NCBI RefSeq assembly: GCF_009935845.1
Contig: NZ_QWEK01000002.1
Location: 1 to 51,151 of the forward strand
Direction: 5' to 3'
Origin: Pseudoflavonifractor sp. 524-17
Lineage (GTDB): Bacteria > Bacillota > Clostridia > Oscillospirales > Oscillospiraceae
Length of the DNA: 51,151 nt
The notes beneath the pieces were generated by a model that did not search any database, was not told the DNA's origin, and saw nothing but the letters and a program-made list of their open reading frames with translations. Shown one piece after another: positions 8,171 to 17,019 of the stretch; positions within the stretch are counted from its first letter, which is position 1; every line of letters starts with the position of its first letter. The translations under genes and the position numbers were made by a program.

Positions 8171-8374
8171 CTATCGCTTCCACGGGGGGAGGTTCGTGTT
8201 TGGCTTTTCCTCGATTTCCGGCAGGCGCAGCGTGACCCCCGCCGGGAACAGGAGCGTCCCGGCGTGCTTCAGATTTGCGCTGACGAGCTGGTCCGTATAG
8301 TCCGTGCTTCCCAGCTTCCGATACGCAATCATGTCCCACGTATCTCCCTGGGCCGTTGCATAGAAACCGCTCAT
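8171..8374 (-). CDS. Tail protein X family (LysM-like), 67 aa
   Basis: The protein has the P2 gpX pattern: TAQGDTWDMIAYRKLGS at the start, a helix, then NLKHAGTLLFPAGVTLRLPEI. The fold is LysM-like, and the protein sits at the tail tip near gpD. Its ATG overlaps the stop of the tape measure gene (ATGGTATGA), so translation is coupled. The order tape measure-X-D is the classic P2-like order. The stop codon abuts a palindromic element. Confidence 0.9.
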   Translation of the reverse strand: MSGFYATAQGDTWDMIAYRKLGSTDYTDQLVSANLKHAGTLLFPAGVTLRLPEIEEKPNTNLPPWKR

Positions 8375-11300
8375 ACCATGGCTCTCCTTCTCATATCTGC
8401 ATCTGTTTCCTCTAGTACGTCCAGTATTACGGTTTTCAGCTCGCCCCGGTTCGCGTAGTCCTGCCAGGCGCTCACTGTCTCCGGCGGCGCTCCGGCGGCG
8501 ATGTGGAAGTGCATTTCCATCTTCGGCCTGCCCTCCGCCGTGCCTGCCGTCCCTATAACCTCCAGGGGCGGCCGGACGGGCTGTACCTCCTGGGCGCAGG
8601 TGTACCGGCTGTATGCGCCGTAATCCTCCGCCACCTGCCGGGATACACGGTTTGGAAGCACCTGCTCCCCACCGTGCATCCGCATCAGCTCCGGCCCGTC
8701 TTCTCCTACCCATGCCCAGCCCGGCGGTGCGTTCTGGGTGCCGGCGGCGTAGCCGCGATTCCGATTCGCGTACCATGCGCTGTCTGCATACCTCGGCGGT
8801 CCAAGGGAAATAGACGCAACCCGTGCAACATTCGTATAGGCGCTTCTTACCTGGGGAAGCATACCTTCCGCCTGGTCGATGTAGGCTTGCACAGTGGCCC
8901 GCCCGCTCTCCCTGGCCTCTTCCGACATATCCAGCGCCCCCAGCTCCTCTTCCATATCGTGGACAAGCTGCTGCGTCTGCTCCAGCAGCCCCGTGGTCCA
9001 CTCTGCCACGTCCTGCGCTGTCTGGTCCCGGCTCTCTTCGATTTCCCCCAGCGTGTTTGCAAGGTCGGTAAGTACCTGGGTGTTGCCGCTTTTGACCGCT
9101 TTTACCATATCCGCCGCTAGTCCCGCCGCCTCCGGCGTCCCGCTCATGACGAACTTCATCAGCGCGTCGTAATTCTCCTGGGTCACTCCCAGGTCTTCTG
9201 CGGATTGCTCTTTCAGAACCGCGATATTCGCGGCGTACCCCTGCCAGTAGGCAAGCTGTGTGTCCAGCGCCTTCTGCGCAGCCTCCACAGTAGCCTGTGC
9301 GTCCGCTTTCGCCTCGTCAAACAGCCCGAACTGACCGGCAAAGCTCTCGGATGCTTCCTCATAGGCTTTCCTGTATGCCTCCCCCAGCGCCTGGACCTTC
9401 TCCATCGTGCCGTCCAGTGCGTCCCGTACCGCGGCTTCTTCCTCGGTCAGGTTCTCTTCTTCTTCCGTATAAAGGCCCATTGCTTTCAGGGTGTCTTTTA
9501 CCGCGTCTTCCAGGAACGCCATTTTTTCTTCCGCCTGTGCGGCGGCTTCCCCGTCCCTCCGGATGGCCTCTTCGTGGTCCTTTATGTCCGCTTCCGCGTT
9601 TGAGATCTCCTCATTCAAATCCTCCAGCTCGTATCCCAGGTCCTCATATTCCTGGGTAAGGAAGGCCGTCGCGTCTGTCAGCACCCCGGTTTCCCTGGTC
9701 TGCTTCTGGGCGGCCCGCTCGGCCTCCTTCCACAGCTCACCCCGCCGCTTCAGGACGTCATTTTGCTTTCTCACCGCCTCGTCCCGCTTATGCTCCGCCA
9801 GGCTCAGTTCCAGTTCGTTTTCCGCAGCCTCCACCAGTACATCGCCGTATTGGTCGTACAAAGAATTCAGGTACTCCTGATAAGCCCTCGCCTGGGCGTT
9901 CTTCTTCCACTCCTCTGTATTGACCCGCAGCGCGGCCGTGTCGGTCTCCAGGACGTAGGTGGAGCGTCCGTACTCGTCCGTGGTGGTGCTGATACAGCTG
10001 GACAGCTCCGGCATGGTCCGCAGCAGCAGGCCCAGCGTATTCTGATACTCCTTGCTCTGCTGCGCGTTCTCTCCCTGGGCGGCCTGGATCTCCTCCAGTT
10101 TTCCGATATAAAGCTCCGCCGTGTTGGCCGCCGCCAGAATCTCCACCGCCGTGCTTTCATATCCGGATTCCGCCTCTTCCATAGCCGCGTTCAGTTCCCG
10201 TGCCGCCTCGGTCAGTTCCCTTACCGCCGGTCCGCCGTCTCGGGTGGCCTCGGTGAATCCCACCACTGCCGCCGTCACACCGGCGATCCCCGCCGCGGCG
10301 CCCAGCATCACCCCTGCCGGGCCTGTAAACAGTGCCGCCAGATTAAGCGCTTTGAACACCTTTATGGCTGCGTTCACCCCCACAACGGCGGTCCCCATTG
10401 CCATAAAAGCGCCCGTCCCGGCCATAATCCCCTTCGTCAGTGCCGGACACTCCTGGATCAATCCGTTGACCCAGTTCAGTATATCGGTTCCTAACTGTGT
10501 CATTCCCCGCAGCTCCGGGTTAAATTGTTCCCCGATGGTGGTTTGCAGCGCCTCCATGGCGGAGTTCAGAATGGTCACGTCGCCGTTGAGGTTGTCCAGC
10601 TTTACCTTCGCCATTCGCTCCGCCGCGCCGGAGCAGTCGTTGATGGAGGCGTACAGGCTTTGGAAGTCCTCGTCCGTGGCGTTCAGGATTGCCAGCAGTC
10701 CGTTGTAGCCCCGCATACCTGCGATTTCCATGGCGTTGTTTACCCGCTCGGCCTCGGTCATCTGGTCAAAGTAGCCCCGCAGGTCCTTCACCGTCTCCAT
10801 CAGGCCCTTCATGGACCCGTCTGAGTTGACGGCGGAGTAGTCTAACTCTCCGAACGCTTCCGCCGTCAGCGTCACGCCGCCCAGCAGTCCGTTGAAGATA
10901 TTGCGCAGCGCGGTCCCGGCCCGGGACCCCTTGACGGCGTTGTTTGCCATGAGGCCCGTCATAACCGCCACGTCCTCAATGCTGTACCCAAGTGCGCCCG
11001 CTACAGAGGACGAATTTTTGAACGTCTCGCCCATGATGGAAATATTGGTGTTGGACTTGGCCGCTGCCGCGGCCAGCACGTCGGCAAAGTGAGCCGTGTC
11101 CGCCGCCGTGAGGCGGAACGCGGACAGGTTGTCCGTCACAATGTCGGACACCTGCGCCAGGTCCTCTCCCGCTGCCGCCGCCAGATTGATGACCCCGCTC
11201 ATGCCGGACAGCATTTCCTGGGCGTCCCATCCGGCCATTGCCATATAGCCCATGGCGTCGGCGCTCTCCCTGGCCGTAAACTTAGTTGTCGCGCCCAGCT

Positions 11301-11979
11301 CCTTTGCCTGCGCTGTCAGCGCTGCCATTTCCGAGATACTGGAATCCGCGATTGCCTCCACGTTGGACATACCCTGCCCGAACGCTTTCGATACGTCCAC
11401 GCACTCCCTGTAGGCGTCCGCGATTGCTTTTGCCCCTTCGGCGATTCCAGCGGCGGCAATGGCCCCGCCTACCGCCTCTATGGCCTGCATACCGGCGCTT
11501 CCAAACCGGCCCGCTTCCTCTGCGGCTTTCTTCTGTTCCTCGGTCAGCGCCCGGATTTGCTCTGTCAGCTCGGCATCCTTCGCGCTTAGGTTATCGGTGG
11601 ACACGCCTGCCGCGTCCAGCCGGTCCCGTGTGCTGTCCAGCTTGGCCCGCTGCTTTTCCAGCGCCGCTTCGGTGTTGGCAATACGCTGCTCCAATTTCAG
11701 CTTTTCCCGCTCCAGGGCTGTTGTGGAGCCGGTTGTTTCAGAGATTTGCCGGTTGATCAGCTCATATTGATGGCGCAGATTTTCCAGTTTCCCGGACGTG
11801 TTCTGCACTGCCGCCGCCTGCTTTTGATAGGCCGCAATGTCCCGCTGGATGGCCTGGAGGTTTTTGATTTCCGTACCCAGCCGTATAAATTCCTGCTGCG
11901 CTTTTGTGAATGTACCGGAAAATCCGCCGTTCAGCACGGCGTTCAGAACAAAATCAAAAGAATACTGCTTTTGCGCCAT
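8371..11979 (-). CDS. Tail tape measure protein, 1202 aa
   Basis: This is the longest gene of the window, as expected for the protein that sets tail length. Residues about 20-140 are coiled coil. A central TP901-type core follows with KAFGQGMSNVEAIADSSISE, TTKFTARESADAMGYMAMAG and the ALRNIFNGLLGG region (to about residue 410). Then there is a hydrophobic stretch (about 510-570, GIMAGTGAFMAMGTAVVGV onward) that should cross the host membrane during infection, and long Glu/Ala coiled coils. I chose the ATG at 11979, with GAGG just upstream, rather than the GTG three codons before. It follows the tail assembly chaperone, as in all such phages. Confidence 0.95.
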   Translation of the reverse strand: MAQKQYSFDFVLNAVLNGGFSGTFTKAQQEFIRLGTEIKNLQAIQRDIAAYQKQAAAVQNTSGKLENLRHQYELINRQISETTGSTTALEREKLKLEQRIANTEAALEKQRAKLDSTRDRLDAAGVSTDNLSAKDAELTEQIRALTEEQKKAAEEAGRFGSAGMQAIEAVGGAIAAAGIAEGAKAIADAYRECVDVSKAFGQGMSNVEAIADSSISEMAALTAQAKELGATTKFTARESADAMGYMAMAGWDAQEMLSGMSGVINLAAAAGEDLAQVSDIVTDNLSAFRLTAADTAHFADVLAAAAAKSNTNISIMGETFKNSSSVAGALGYSIEDVAVMTGLMANNAVKGSRAGTALRNIFNGLLGGVTLTAEAFGELDYSAVNSDGSMKGLMETVKDLRGYFDQMTEAERVNNAMEIAGMRGYNGLLAILNATDEDFQSLYASINDCSGAAERMAKVKLDNLNGDVTILNSAMEALQTTIGEQFNPELRGMTQLGTDILNWVNGLIQECPALTKGIMAGTGAFMAMGTAVVGVNAAIKVFKALNLAALFTGPAGVMLGAAAGIAGVTAAVVGFTEATRDGGPAVRELTEAARELNAAMEEAESGYESTAVEILAAANTAELYIGKLEEIQAAQGENAQQSKEYQNTLGLLLRTMPELSSCISTTTDEYGRSTYVLETDTAALRVNTEEWKKNAQARAYQEYLNSLYDQYGDVLVEAAENELELSLAEHKRDEAVRKQNDVLKRRGELWKEAERAAQKQTRETGVLTDATAFLTQEYEDLGYELEDLNEEISNAEADIKDHEEAIRRDGEAAAQAEEKMAFLEDAVKDTLKAMGLYTEEEENLTEEEAAVRDALDGTMEKVQALGEAYRKAYEEASESFAGQFGLFDEAKADAQATVEAAQKALDTQLAYWQGYAANIAVLKEQSAEDLGVTQENYDALMKFVMSGTPEAAGLAADMVKAVKSGNTQVLTDLANTLGEIEESRDQTAQDVAEWTTGLLEQTQQLVHDMEEELGALDMSEEARESGRATVQAYIDQAEGMLPQVRSAYTNVARVASISLGPPRYADSAWYANRNRGYAAGTQNAPPGWAWVGEDGPELMRMHGGEQVLPNRVSRQVAEDYGAYSRYTCAQEVQPVRPPLEVIGTAGTAEGRPKMEMHFHIAAGAPPETVSAWQDYANRGELKTVILDVLEETDADMRRRAMV

Positions 11980-11988
11980 GCCTCGCAC

Positions 11989-12150
11989 CTACTTTCCGTT
12001 CAATTTATTGGTAGCCTGTATCCACCCACCGAACTGGCACAGGGGTTCTTCCAGGTAGTTCAGTGGGGAACCGCCGTTGTTTCTCGCCAGGAGGATACAT
12101 TGTTTTTGGATCCAAAGCCGTTCGGCTTTCACTCCGCACGCAGCAAAAAA
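11989..12150 (-). CDS. Tail assembly chaperone -1 frameshift extension (E')
   Basis: This segment is open in the -1 frame relative to the chaperone gene and encodes ERLWIQKQCILLARNNGG, then PLNYLEEPLCQFGGWIQ before the stop at 11989-11991. That is the GpE' pattern. A slippery heptamer T-TTT-TTG lies at 12150-12144 in the correct zero frame, five codons before the chaperone stop. Slippage would give a fusion of about 183 aa. A GTG at 12132 could also start it separately, but it has no good ribosome site. Confidence 0.8.
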   Translation of the reverse strand, partial: FFAACGVKAERLWIQKQCILLARNNGGSPLNYLEEPLCQFGGWIQATNKLNGK

Positions 12151-12539
12151 CCCCGGGCTTTCCTCGTAATGGCTTGGAAATCCACCATATCCATCTCCAT
12201 GACGGCCTGGGTATCAATCACGCGCTTTGCCTTCTCGTCCCGCTCTGTGCAGGCCCGCGCCGTCATGCCCGCCAGGAATTCCCCCGTGAAGGCGGGGGAT
12301 ACCAGCGTCCGGCCCTTCATAAGGACTTCCTGTTCGATCTCCAGGTGGTCCCTGCCTTTCAGGGTGGTCCAGTCAAAGGTCAGGCTGTCAAAAGTACGTT
12401 CCTTCCATCGGAACGGCTTTTTGAATGTGTGGGTGTAGCTCCCGGTTTCCTGCTCTTTCTTGGCTTCCTCTTCCGCCCGTTCGGCGTCCGCCGCGTCCTC
12501 GGCCACGCCCGCCATATCCAGTCTCTTTTCCTCTTCCAT
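12129..12539 (-). CDS. Tail assembly chaperone (gpE-type), 136 aa
   Basis: The N-terminal 35 residues are acidic and disordered. The conserved domain, TFDSLTFDWTTLKGRDHLEIE through SPAFTGEFLAGMTARACT (paraphrased ends), matches the gpE/gp41-type chaperones that bind the tape measure protein before tube polymerisation. The gene lies between the tube and tape measure genes and ends with the frameshift site. The ATG at 12539 follows AAGGAGCG. Upstream sequence belongs to a palindromic element. Confidence 0.88.
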   Translation of the reverse strand: MEEEKRLDMAGVAEDAADAERAEEEAKKEQETGSYTHTFKKPFRWKERTFDSLTFDWTTLKGRDHLEIEQEVLMKGRTLVSPAFTGEFLAGMTARACTERDEKAKRVIDTQAVMEMDMVDFQAITRKARGFLLRAE

Positions 12540-12559
12540 GGTAAAATCGCTCCTTTCGT

Positions 12560-12830
12560 CCTCACAAACTCCATTCGGCTCCGCCCGGCTGGTGTCGTCG
12601 CAAAGTCCGCTATACTCGCAACGGCCTTTGGCCGTTCCTCGTTCCGCTCTCTTGCTCCTCCGATTCCCCACAAAAGCATCCGCTTTTGCGGGGATCCCTA
12701 GTTGGGCATCCGCTTCATTCCGTTGCCCCTCCTCTCCCCACGCAACCCGCTCACCCGCAAGGGGTACGCCGCATCCGTAAGGCAGCATAGCTGCCAACGG
12801 TTGCGCAGCCGCTGGGCTTGCGCGGGGACC
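12560..12830 (-). repeat. Palindromic element copy 5, composite with nested module
   Basis: The minus strand carries the core hairpin (CGCTGGG/CCCGCT on the plus strand). Its loop holds a nested module with GCCGCATCCGTAAGGCAGC, and GGCAGC-ATA-GCTGCC forms an inner hairpin. Downstream on the minus strand there is an AAAAGC/GCTTTT hairpin with CCCC/GGGG arms, then modules ending GCGGACTTTGCGACGAC and GGAGTTTGTGAGGACGA, near the chaperone start. Confidence 0.75.
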
Positions 12831-12842
12831 CCATTCTGGAAC

Positions 12843-12880
12843 AAGCCGCCCCTCCCATCACCGGGAGAGGCGGCTTTATT
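12843..12880. terminator. Rho-independent terminator-like hairpin
   Basis: AAGCCGCC pairs with GGCGGCTT, with further CTCCC/GGGAG pairing around an ATCA loop. The T tract (TTTATTC) is on the plus-strand side; the minus-strand side lacks a T run. It lies inside the late operon between tube and chaperone, so it may lower rather than end transcription there, or stop antisense transcripts. Confidence 0.6.
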
Positions 12881-12902
12881 CTTCGTTTCCCCCGTCCTAA
12901 AA

Positions 12903-13010
12903 CAAAACCGCAGCCCAGCGCAGCGGGTGCGGTTTTGATAGGAGAAAGAAACCTGCGAATATGGAGCTTTCGGCGTTAGACGGAAGCGCAATGCAGCAGG
13001 CTTCTTTCGA
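12903..13010 (+). repeat. Palindromic element copy 6, opposite orientation
   Basis: CAAAACCGCA (12903-12912) and TGCGGTTTTG (12928-12937) enclose the core GCCCAGCGCAGCGGG. The copy ends GGCTTCTTTCGA directly at the tube gene stop codon (13011-13013). Confidence 0.8.
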
Positions 13011-13529
13011 CTACATCATGCCAAGGGCACGGCGCACGTCGGCCGCGTTGTCCACGCCGTTGACTTCGTGGACCTGGTTGAACTGGTCAATGTCAATGAC
13101 TTTCTGCCCTGCCTTATATACCGTGTACCGGCACACGCTGTACGTCCCGGATGCGTCGGCGGCGCTGGCCGTCTGGATGGTCCCCTGGTTGATCTCCGTG
13201 GGCCGGATGGACATTTCAAAGCGTACCTGCTCCAGCTCTTCCTTCCGCTTCACGCCATCGAAATACTGGTCCGCCAGGTAGAGGGCGACATCGTGCCACT
13301 CGTTGGTACCCAGCTGCACAATGGCGTCTGCCACGCTGGAGAAGTCAATGCTGATGGTCATGGGTTCAATCATGCTGGCCAGGGGGATTGTCACGTCTCC
13401 CATAAGCGCCGCACCCGTCGCCGTGACAGTTTTGTACTTGATGGGTGGCATTGTCACCTTGGCGACGCCAATCAGTGCCCCGCCGTTCTCATACATCAGG
13501 TAGTCGATATGGCCGTTCGGATAAATCAT
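13011..13529 (-). CDS. Major tail tube protein, 172 aa
   Basis: The protein matches the P2 FII-like tube family: GHIDYLMYENGGALIGVAKV at the start, the central 'MTISIDFSSVADAIVQLG', a beta-rich middle, and VCRYTVYKAGQKVIDIDQF near the end. Tube subunits stack as hexamers inside the sheath. Length (170 aa) is usual. It follows the sheath gene in the order typical of contractile tails. The ATG at 13529 is preceded by GAGGACGAC, the 3' end of a palindromic element, which thus seems to supply the ribosome site. Confidence 0.92.
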   Translation of the reverse strand: MIYPNGHIDYLMYENGGALIGVAKVTMPPIKYKTVTATGAALMGDVTIPLASMIEPMTISIDFSSVADAIVQLGTNEWHDVALYLADQYFDGVKRKEELEQVRFEMSIRPTEINQGTIQTASAADASGTYSVCRYTVYKAGQKVIDIDQFNQVHEVNGVDNAADVRRALGMM

Positions 13530-13531
13530 GT

Positions 13532-13750
13532 CGTCCTCACAAACTCCTTTCCACTGCGTCCGCCTGGCGTTGTCGCAACGTCCGCTAAGTGACCTTTCCG
13601 CCTGCGGCGAAAACCGCGCTCGCTCCCTTGCTCCTCTTTTCCCCACAAAAGCATTCGCTTTTGCGGGGACCCCATTTGGACGTTCGTTCCAATCCGTTGC
13701 TCGTCCACTCCCCGCCGGATCCGCCTGACGGCTGGGCTCCGGCGGTGACC
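13532..13750 (-). repeat. Palindromic element copy 7, two modules between sheath and tube
   Basis: On the minus strand a first core hairpin (CCCAGCC-GTCA-GGCGG) leads to GAGTGGACGAGCAACGG. A second hairpin with GCAAAAGCGAATGC and CCCC/GGGG arms follows, then GAGGAGCAAGGGAGCG and an AACGCC/GGCGGAC region, ending GGAGTTTGTGAGGACGAC at the tube ATG. Confidence 0.75.
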
Positions 13751-13760
13751 CATTTTTTCC

Positions 13761-15218
13761 TTATGCCGAAAGCGCTGTTTCCATATAGGAAACGTCGTAT
13801 TCCAGGATGAAGTCGATTTCCTGCGCGGGAACGGGCGGCGCATTATAAACATGGAGCGTAATGTGTCCATCCAGCAGATTGGCCAGCGGGTTTTCCTCTG
13901 CCAGCAGTTCCGCCCGCGCGCCGTAGAGGTAGCCGCCGCCGGATAGCCCCCCCAGCCAGATATTGCAGGTCTGCAAGATGCTGTCCCGCAGGGCCGTGGT
14001 CATGGGCTTGTCCAGCTTGGACCAGAACGTGCGGATCAGGGTGTTGCCGATAAAGTCAAACATCCGGGACACGGGGATGAACTGGTCCTTGACATCGGTG
14101 TTGCCGGGGTAGCAGGCGGTGTAGTTGCCCTTGGCCACCCAGCCGGAATCCATGAAGTTGACCGCCGTAACGGCGCCCCAGCTTCCCGCTACAAGGTTCA
14201 CCTGTTCCCACGTCAGGTTGACCGGTCTGCCGTCTGCCAGTACGCAGGCGTCCATTTTCAGATTCTTATTGGAGGGGGATTCGTATGGGATTCCCCCGTT
14301 AAGGGCGTCCACCTCCGCCATCAGGCCGCACAGCTGGGTGGACAGGTGAAAGCGGTAGTCCCCCAGCTGCACCATGGGCCAGCACAGAATCTGGTCCGCG
14401 TCTACAAGACTGTTCTTGTTCTTGTAGGCGGGGATCTGGTAGTATTCGGTCACGCCGCTGTCAGTGCTATCCACGTCGATGACGGCCTTGCCCTTGAACA
14501 GTCCGTTGACAGCGGCTGCCTTTGTGGTCATCACAGCGGCCACAGCGGCAATGTGGGACCATCCCGGGGCGCAAATGAGATCCGGCACCACGCCTACCGC
14601 CGTCAGGCAGGCATCCGCCTGGGCCACGCCGTCCACCACGTCGGCCACGGTTGTGGCCTTGGGATCTGCCTGTGTATATGCGATGTTCACCTTTGCGGCG
14701 CTGTAGGCGCTGCCATTCTCCAGCAGCTCCACGATGCACACATAGGTGTCCGTGCCGTCCCGGTCATAGAACACGCTGTAATCCTCGTCCGCCGCAAGCT
14801 CCCGCTGGGTGGGCGTCCCTTCCACATCCTCTGTCACCTTGACCTGGATGGACCCGGCCACAGCCTCGATAGGCAGGGTGATTTTGTGGTCCGCAACATC
14901 ATAGTCCGCCGCCGCCACGTCCTTCTTCATGGCCTCCGGGTCCAGGATGTTGCAGAAAATTACCGGCTGCGCCCCGAAAAGCTGAAAGTGGGAGTACATG
15001 AACTCGCACAGAGAGTAAGCCTCCCAGTCATAAGAGAACCCCAGCTTCTCCACCGCCTCATCCCAGCTGGTGGCCAACACAGGCGTATTGGGCGCGGCGG
15101 GTTTTTCCGCCGTGTGGACAGGTGCCGTTCCCACCACAAAGGGAATGCCAACTGCGGCGACTTTCGGAGTGGAAACGCTTGTGGCTTTTTCAAATACATG
15201 AATTCCTAAATTTGCCAT
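13761..15218 (-). CDS. Tail sheath protein, 485 aa
   Basis: This is a contractile sheath subunit. It shows the N-terminal LGIHVFEKATSVSTPKVAAV and VGIPFVVGTAPVH, a central DLICAPGWSHIAAVAAVM, and the C-terminal conserved core DQFIPVSRMFDFIGNTLIR through 'GGYLYGARAELLAEENP', ending in a beta hairpin. It proves a myovirus-type particle. I chose the ATG at 15218, 9 bases after AAGG, over the GTG two codons earlier that overlaps the previous stop. The tube gene follows downstream. Confidence 0.95.
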   Translation of the reverse strand: MANLGIHVFEKATSVSTPKVAAVGIPFVVGTAPVHTAEKPAAPNTPVLATSWDEAVEKLGFSYDWEAYSLCEFMYSHFQLFGAQPVIFCNILDPEAMKKDVAAADYDVADHKITLPIEAVAGSIQVKVTEDVEGTPTQRELAADEDYSVFYDRDGTDTYVCIVELLENGSAYSAAKVNIAYTQADPKATTVADVVDGVAQADACLTAVGVVPDLICAPGWSHIAAVAAVMTTKAAAVNGLFKGKAVIDVDSTDSGVTEYYQIPAYKNKNSLVDADQILCWPMVQLGDYRFHLSTQLCGLMAEVDALNGGIPYESPSNKNLKMDACVLADGRPVNLTWEQVNLVAGSWGAVTAVNFMDSGWVAKGNYTACYPGNTDVKDQFIPVSRMFDFIGNTLIRTFWSKLDKPMTTALRDSILQTCNIWLGGLSGGGYLYGARAELLAEENPLANLLDGHITLHVYNAPPVPAQEIDFILEYDVSYMETALSA

Positions 15219-15220
15219 GT

Positions 15221-15580
15221 TCACTTACCTTCCTTCCCCGCCAGCTTCTGATAACTCGCGTGCAAGGCATTTCCCGGTGTCTTTACCTTCAACCTGGCTT
15301 CCGGCAGACTGTCCCCAGAGACAATCAGGGTTTTCACAAGCGAATCGGCCTTGATAGCCTTTTCCGCCTTGGCAAGCGCATCCTTCCGGGTTCCCCGGTA
15401 GATGGTCCCGGTCTGAATCAGCCCGTTTAGGTTCGGGCCGATGTAGCAGTAAAAGCCGGATGTATTGCGCTCATCCTTTTGGGGTGTAATCTCATCCGAG
15501 GTATCAGGCTGCTCCACCGCAGCATCCGCCGTCTCCAGAGCACTTTTTCCATTGTCTGCATCCGTCGTTTTTCTCGCCAT
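15221..15580 (-). CDS. Small head-tail module protein, paralogue of 17442-17819, 119 aa
   Basis: I do not recognise the family by name. An acidic, flexible N-terminal 40 residues is followed by a folded part: YCYIGPNLNGLIQTGTIYRG, a Lys-rich helix, then SLVKTLIVSGDSLPEARLK and TPGNALHASYQKL. The same series of motifs occurs in the protein at 17442-17819. It lies directly before the sheath gene, a place often held by tail terminator or connector genes. The ATG follows GGGAGAGGAG. Confidence 0.8.
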   Translation of the reverse strand: MARKTTDADNGKSALETADAAVEQPDTSDEITPQKDERNTSGFYCYIGPNLNGLIQTGTIYRGTRKDALAKAEKAIKADSLVKTLIVSGDSLPEARLKVKTPGNALHASYQKLAGKEGK

Positions 15581-15602
15581 ACGTTTTTTCTCCTCTCCCG
15601 GT

Positions 15603-16211
15603 TCACTGTAATTTGTTGGTATGATACACAGCCTTGGGGTCTACCGGCGGCAGTCCCTGTACCACCCGGGCTGCGTCCAGCCGCTTTATCGCCGGCAGCT
15701 TCCATGTGGTCACCATTTCCCCCAGGTAGAACGGCGCGGTCCCCCGCTCTCCGGTTTCCGGATATACCATCTGGCTGATTCCCTCCTCCAGGTCCAGCTC
15801 AAACAAGTTATCCAGGATAGGAAACAGCAGCAGCGCCGTGCGCATTTCTTCCATCAGGTTCAGAAGCGCCAGCCCCCCTTCCTGCTCGTCCGGGTGGTAG
15901 ACGCAGAAAACAGACCGCACAACGCAGATGCTTTGCAGCTCCCGGCGTATTTGCTGGCCTGTTCCCTTGTTCGCGTTCTTCATTGCGTCGTCGCCCGTCA
16001 CTGCCTGATGGAGAATGAACGGGGCTTTTTTCTGGTATGACGCCATATCCGGCAGGCGGGCCTTGTATACGTTGGCGGGCCTGGGCTTCGGCTCCCGCTC
16101 GTCCCGGCTCTGCCGCTTTACCGGCAGCAGCAGTTCTCCCGTCGCCAGCTTTGTGAAGTCCTCCAGGGCGTACAGCAGTCCCACCTTGGTTTCGTTGCGC
16201 AGATTAACCAT
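15603..16211 (-). CDS. Tail completion-type protein, 202 aa
   Basis: There is no named family that I can assign with certainty. The protein has an N-terminal helix (TKVGLLYALEDFTKL), a central segment ICVVRSVFCVYHPDEQEGGL, a leucine-rich helix LLNLMEEMRTALLLFPILDN, and a C-terminal PFYLGEMVTTWKLPAI. Size and place between gpZ-like and pre-sheath genes fit a tail terminator (lambda U role). The start lies just after the stop of the gpZ-like gene. Confidence 0.8.
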   Translation of the reverse strand: MVNLRNETKVGLLYALEDFTKLATGELLLPVKRQSRDEREPKPRPANVYKARLPDMASYQKKAPFILHQAVTGDDAMKNANKGTGQQIRRELQSICVVRSVFCVYHPDEQEGGLALLNLMEEMRTALLLFPILDNLFELDLEEGISQMVYPETGERGTAPFYLGEMVTTWKLPAIKRLDAARVVQGLPPVDPKAVYHTNKLQ

Positions 16212-16212
16212 T

Positions 16213-16902
16213 TCACCGCCACCCCGTCAAAACCCGGTACACCGCCTTGTCCAGCTCCGTTTCAAACGTCTGGTAGGATTCCTCTGTCAGCCGCTGCGCG
16301 ACCTCCGGCTTTCCTACCATCTGTGCCACAGAGCTGCCCATGATCTCCCGGATGGCGTCGCTTCCTTCGCTGGTCATTCCGCCGGTCCGCTCAAAGATTC
16401 CGATATGGCCGGACTTCATGCGCGCCACAAAGGCGTCCATAAACTGTGTTGGGCCGGTATCCTTGAACTGGTGGCCCTTGGCCGGTACGCCCTGGTATTG
16501 CATGGTCCATGCGCCCTTTCTCATCACCGGCTTTCTTCCCGCCGCGATGTCCTGCGTCGGGACCGCTGGCGACGCGCCGCCGAAACGGTACAGCGGTATC
16601 TTCCGCCCGGAAAATGTGATGGTGGCCTGTACGCCGTTCTGGTAGCTGTAGCTGACCCGTACATGCTTTTCCGTGCGGATGCCTGCATCCGAAATGTCGT
16701 ACTTCTCCTGGATTGCCCTGCTGCTCTCGCTTCGCAGTCTGCGGACAGTCCGGCTCATGGCGGCTTTCACGGCCTTGTCCAAGCCGCCGGGAATGCTGGC
16801 AAGCAGCGCCTTTGCCCGCTCGATAGCTTCCTGCCCCGCCGCTTCGTTGACCGTGACGGTGATGGACCCGGTGATTGCGTTGGTTCTCGCTTGCGTGTTC
16901 AT
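16213..16902 (-). CDS. Minor tail protein Z-like, 229 aa
   Basis: The protein resembles lambda gpZ and P2-like tail completion proteins. A helical N-terminus (ALLASIPGGLDKAVKAAMSR) carries conserved basic residues, a beta-rich centre has 'GVQATITFSGRKIPLYRFG', and a segment GHQFKDTGPTQFMDAFVARM is followed by GHIGIFERTGG, a strongly conserved gpZ feature. gpZ acts at the head-proximal end of the tail. The ATG at 16902 immediately follows the GTGAGGACG end of a palindromic element; the upstream open frame is element sequence, not protein. Confidence 0.88.
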   Translation of the reverse strand: MNTQARTNAITGSITVTVNEAAGQEAIERAKALLASIPGGLDKAVKAAMSRTVRRLRSESSRAIQEKYDISDAGIRTEKHVRVSYSYQNGVQATITFSGRKIPLYRFGGASPAVPTQDIAAGRKPVMRKGAWTMQYQGVPAKGHQFKDTGPTQFMDAFVARMKSGHIGIFERTGGMTSEGSDAIREIMGSSVAQMVGKPEVAQRLTEESYQTFETELDKAVYRVLTGWR

Positions 16903-17015
16903 CGTCCTCACAAACTCCATTCCGCTCCGTCCGCCTTGCGGCAGACATCTGCTCCATTTCGTTGCTCGTCCTCTCCCCACGCGGCCCGCTCCGCTGGGCT
17001 CGCGCGGGGACCCCG
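16903..17015 (-). repeat. Palindromic element copy 8, type example
   Basis: On the minus strand: GGGGTCCCCGCGCGAG, CCC, A, GC, loop GGA, GC, GGG, then CCGCGTGGGG and GAGAGGACGAGCAACG. A perfect second hairpin, GTCTGCC-GCAA-GGCGGAC, has a GNRA tetraloop. The end GGAGTTTGTGAGGACG is followed by the ATG of the gpZ-like gene. Confidence 0.85.
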
Positions 17016-17019
17016 TTTG

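Noticed and set aside
7995-13010. Plus-oriented core hairpins taken as ordinary terminators
   Set aside because: No T run follows, the core is shared across copies, and they fit the element family better.
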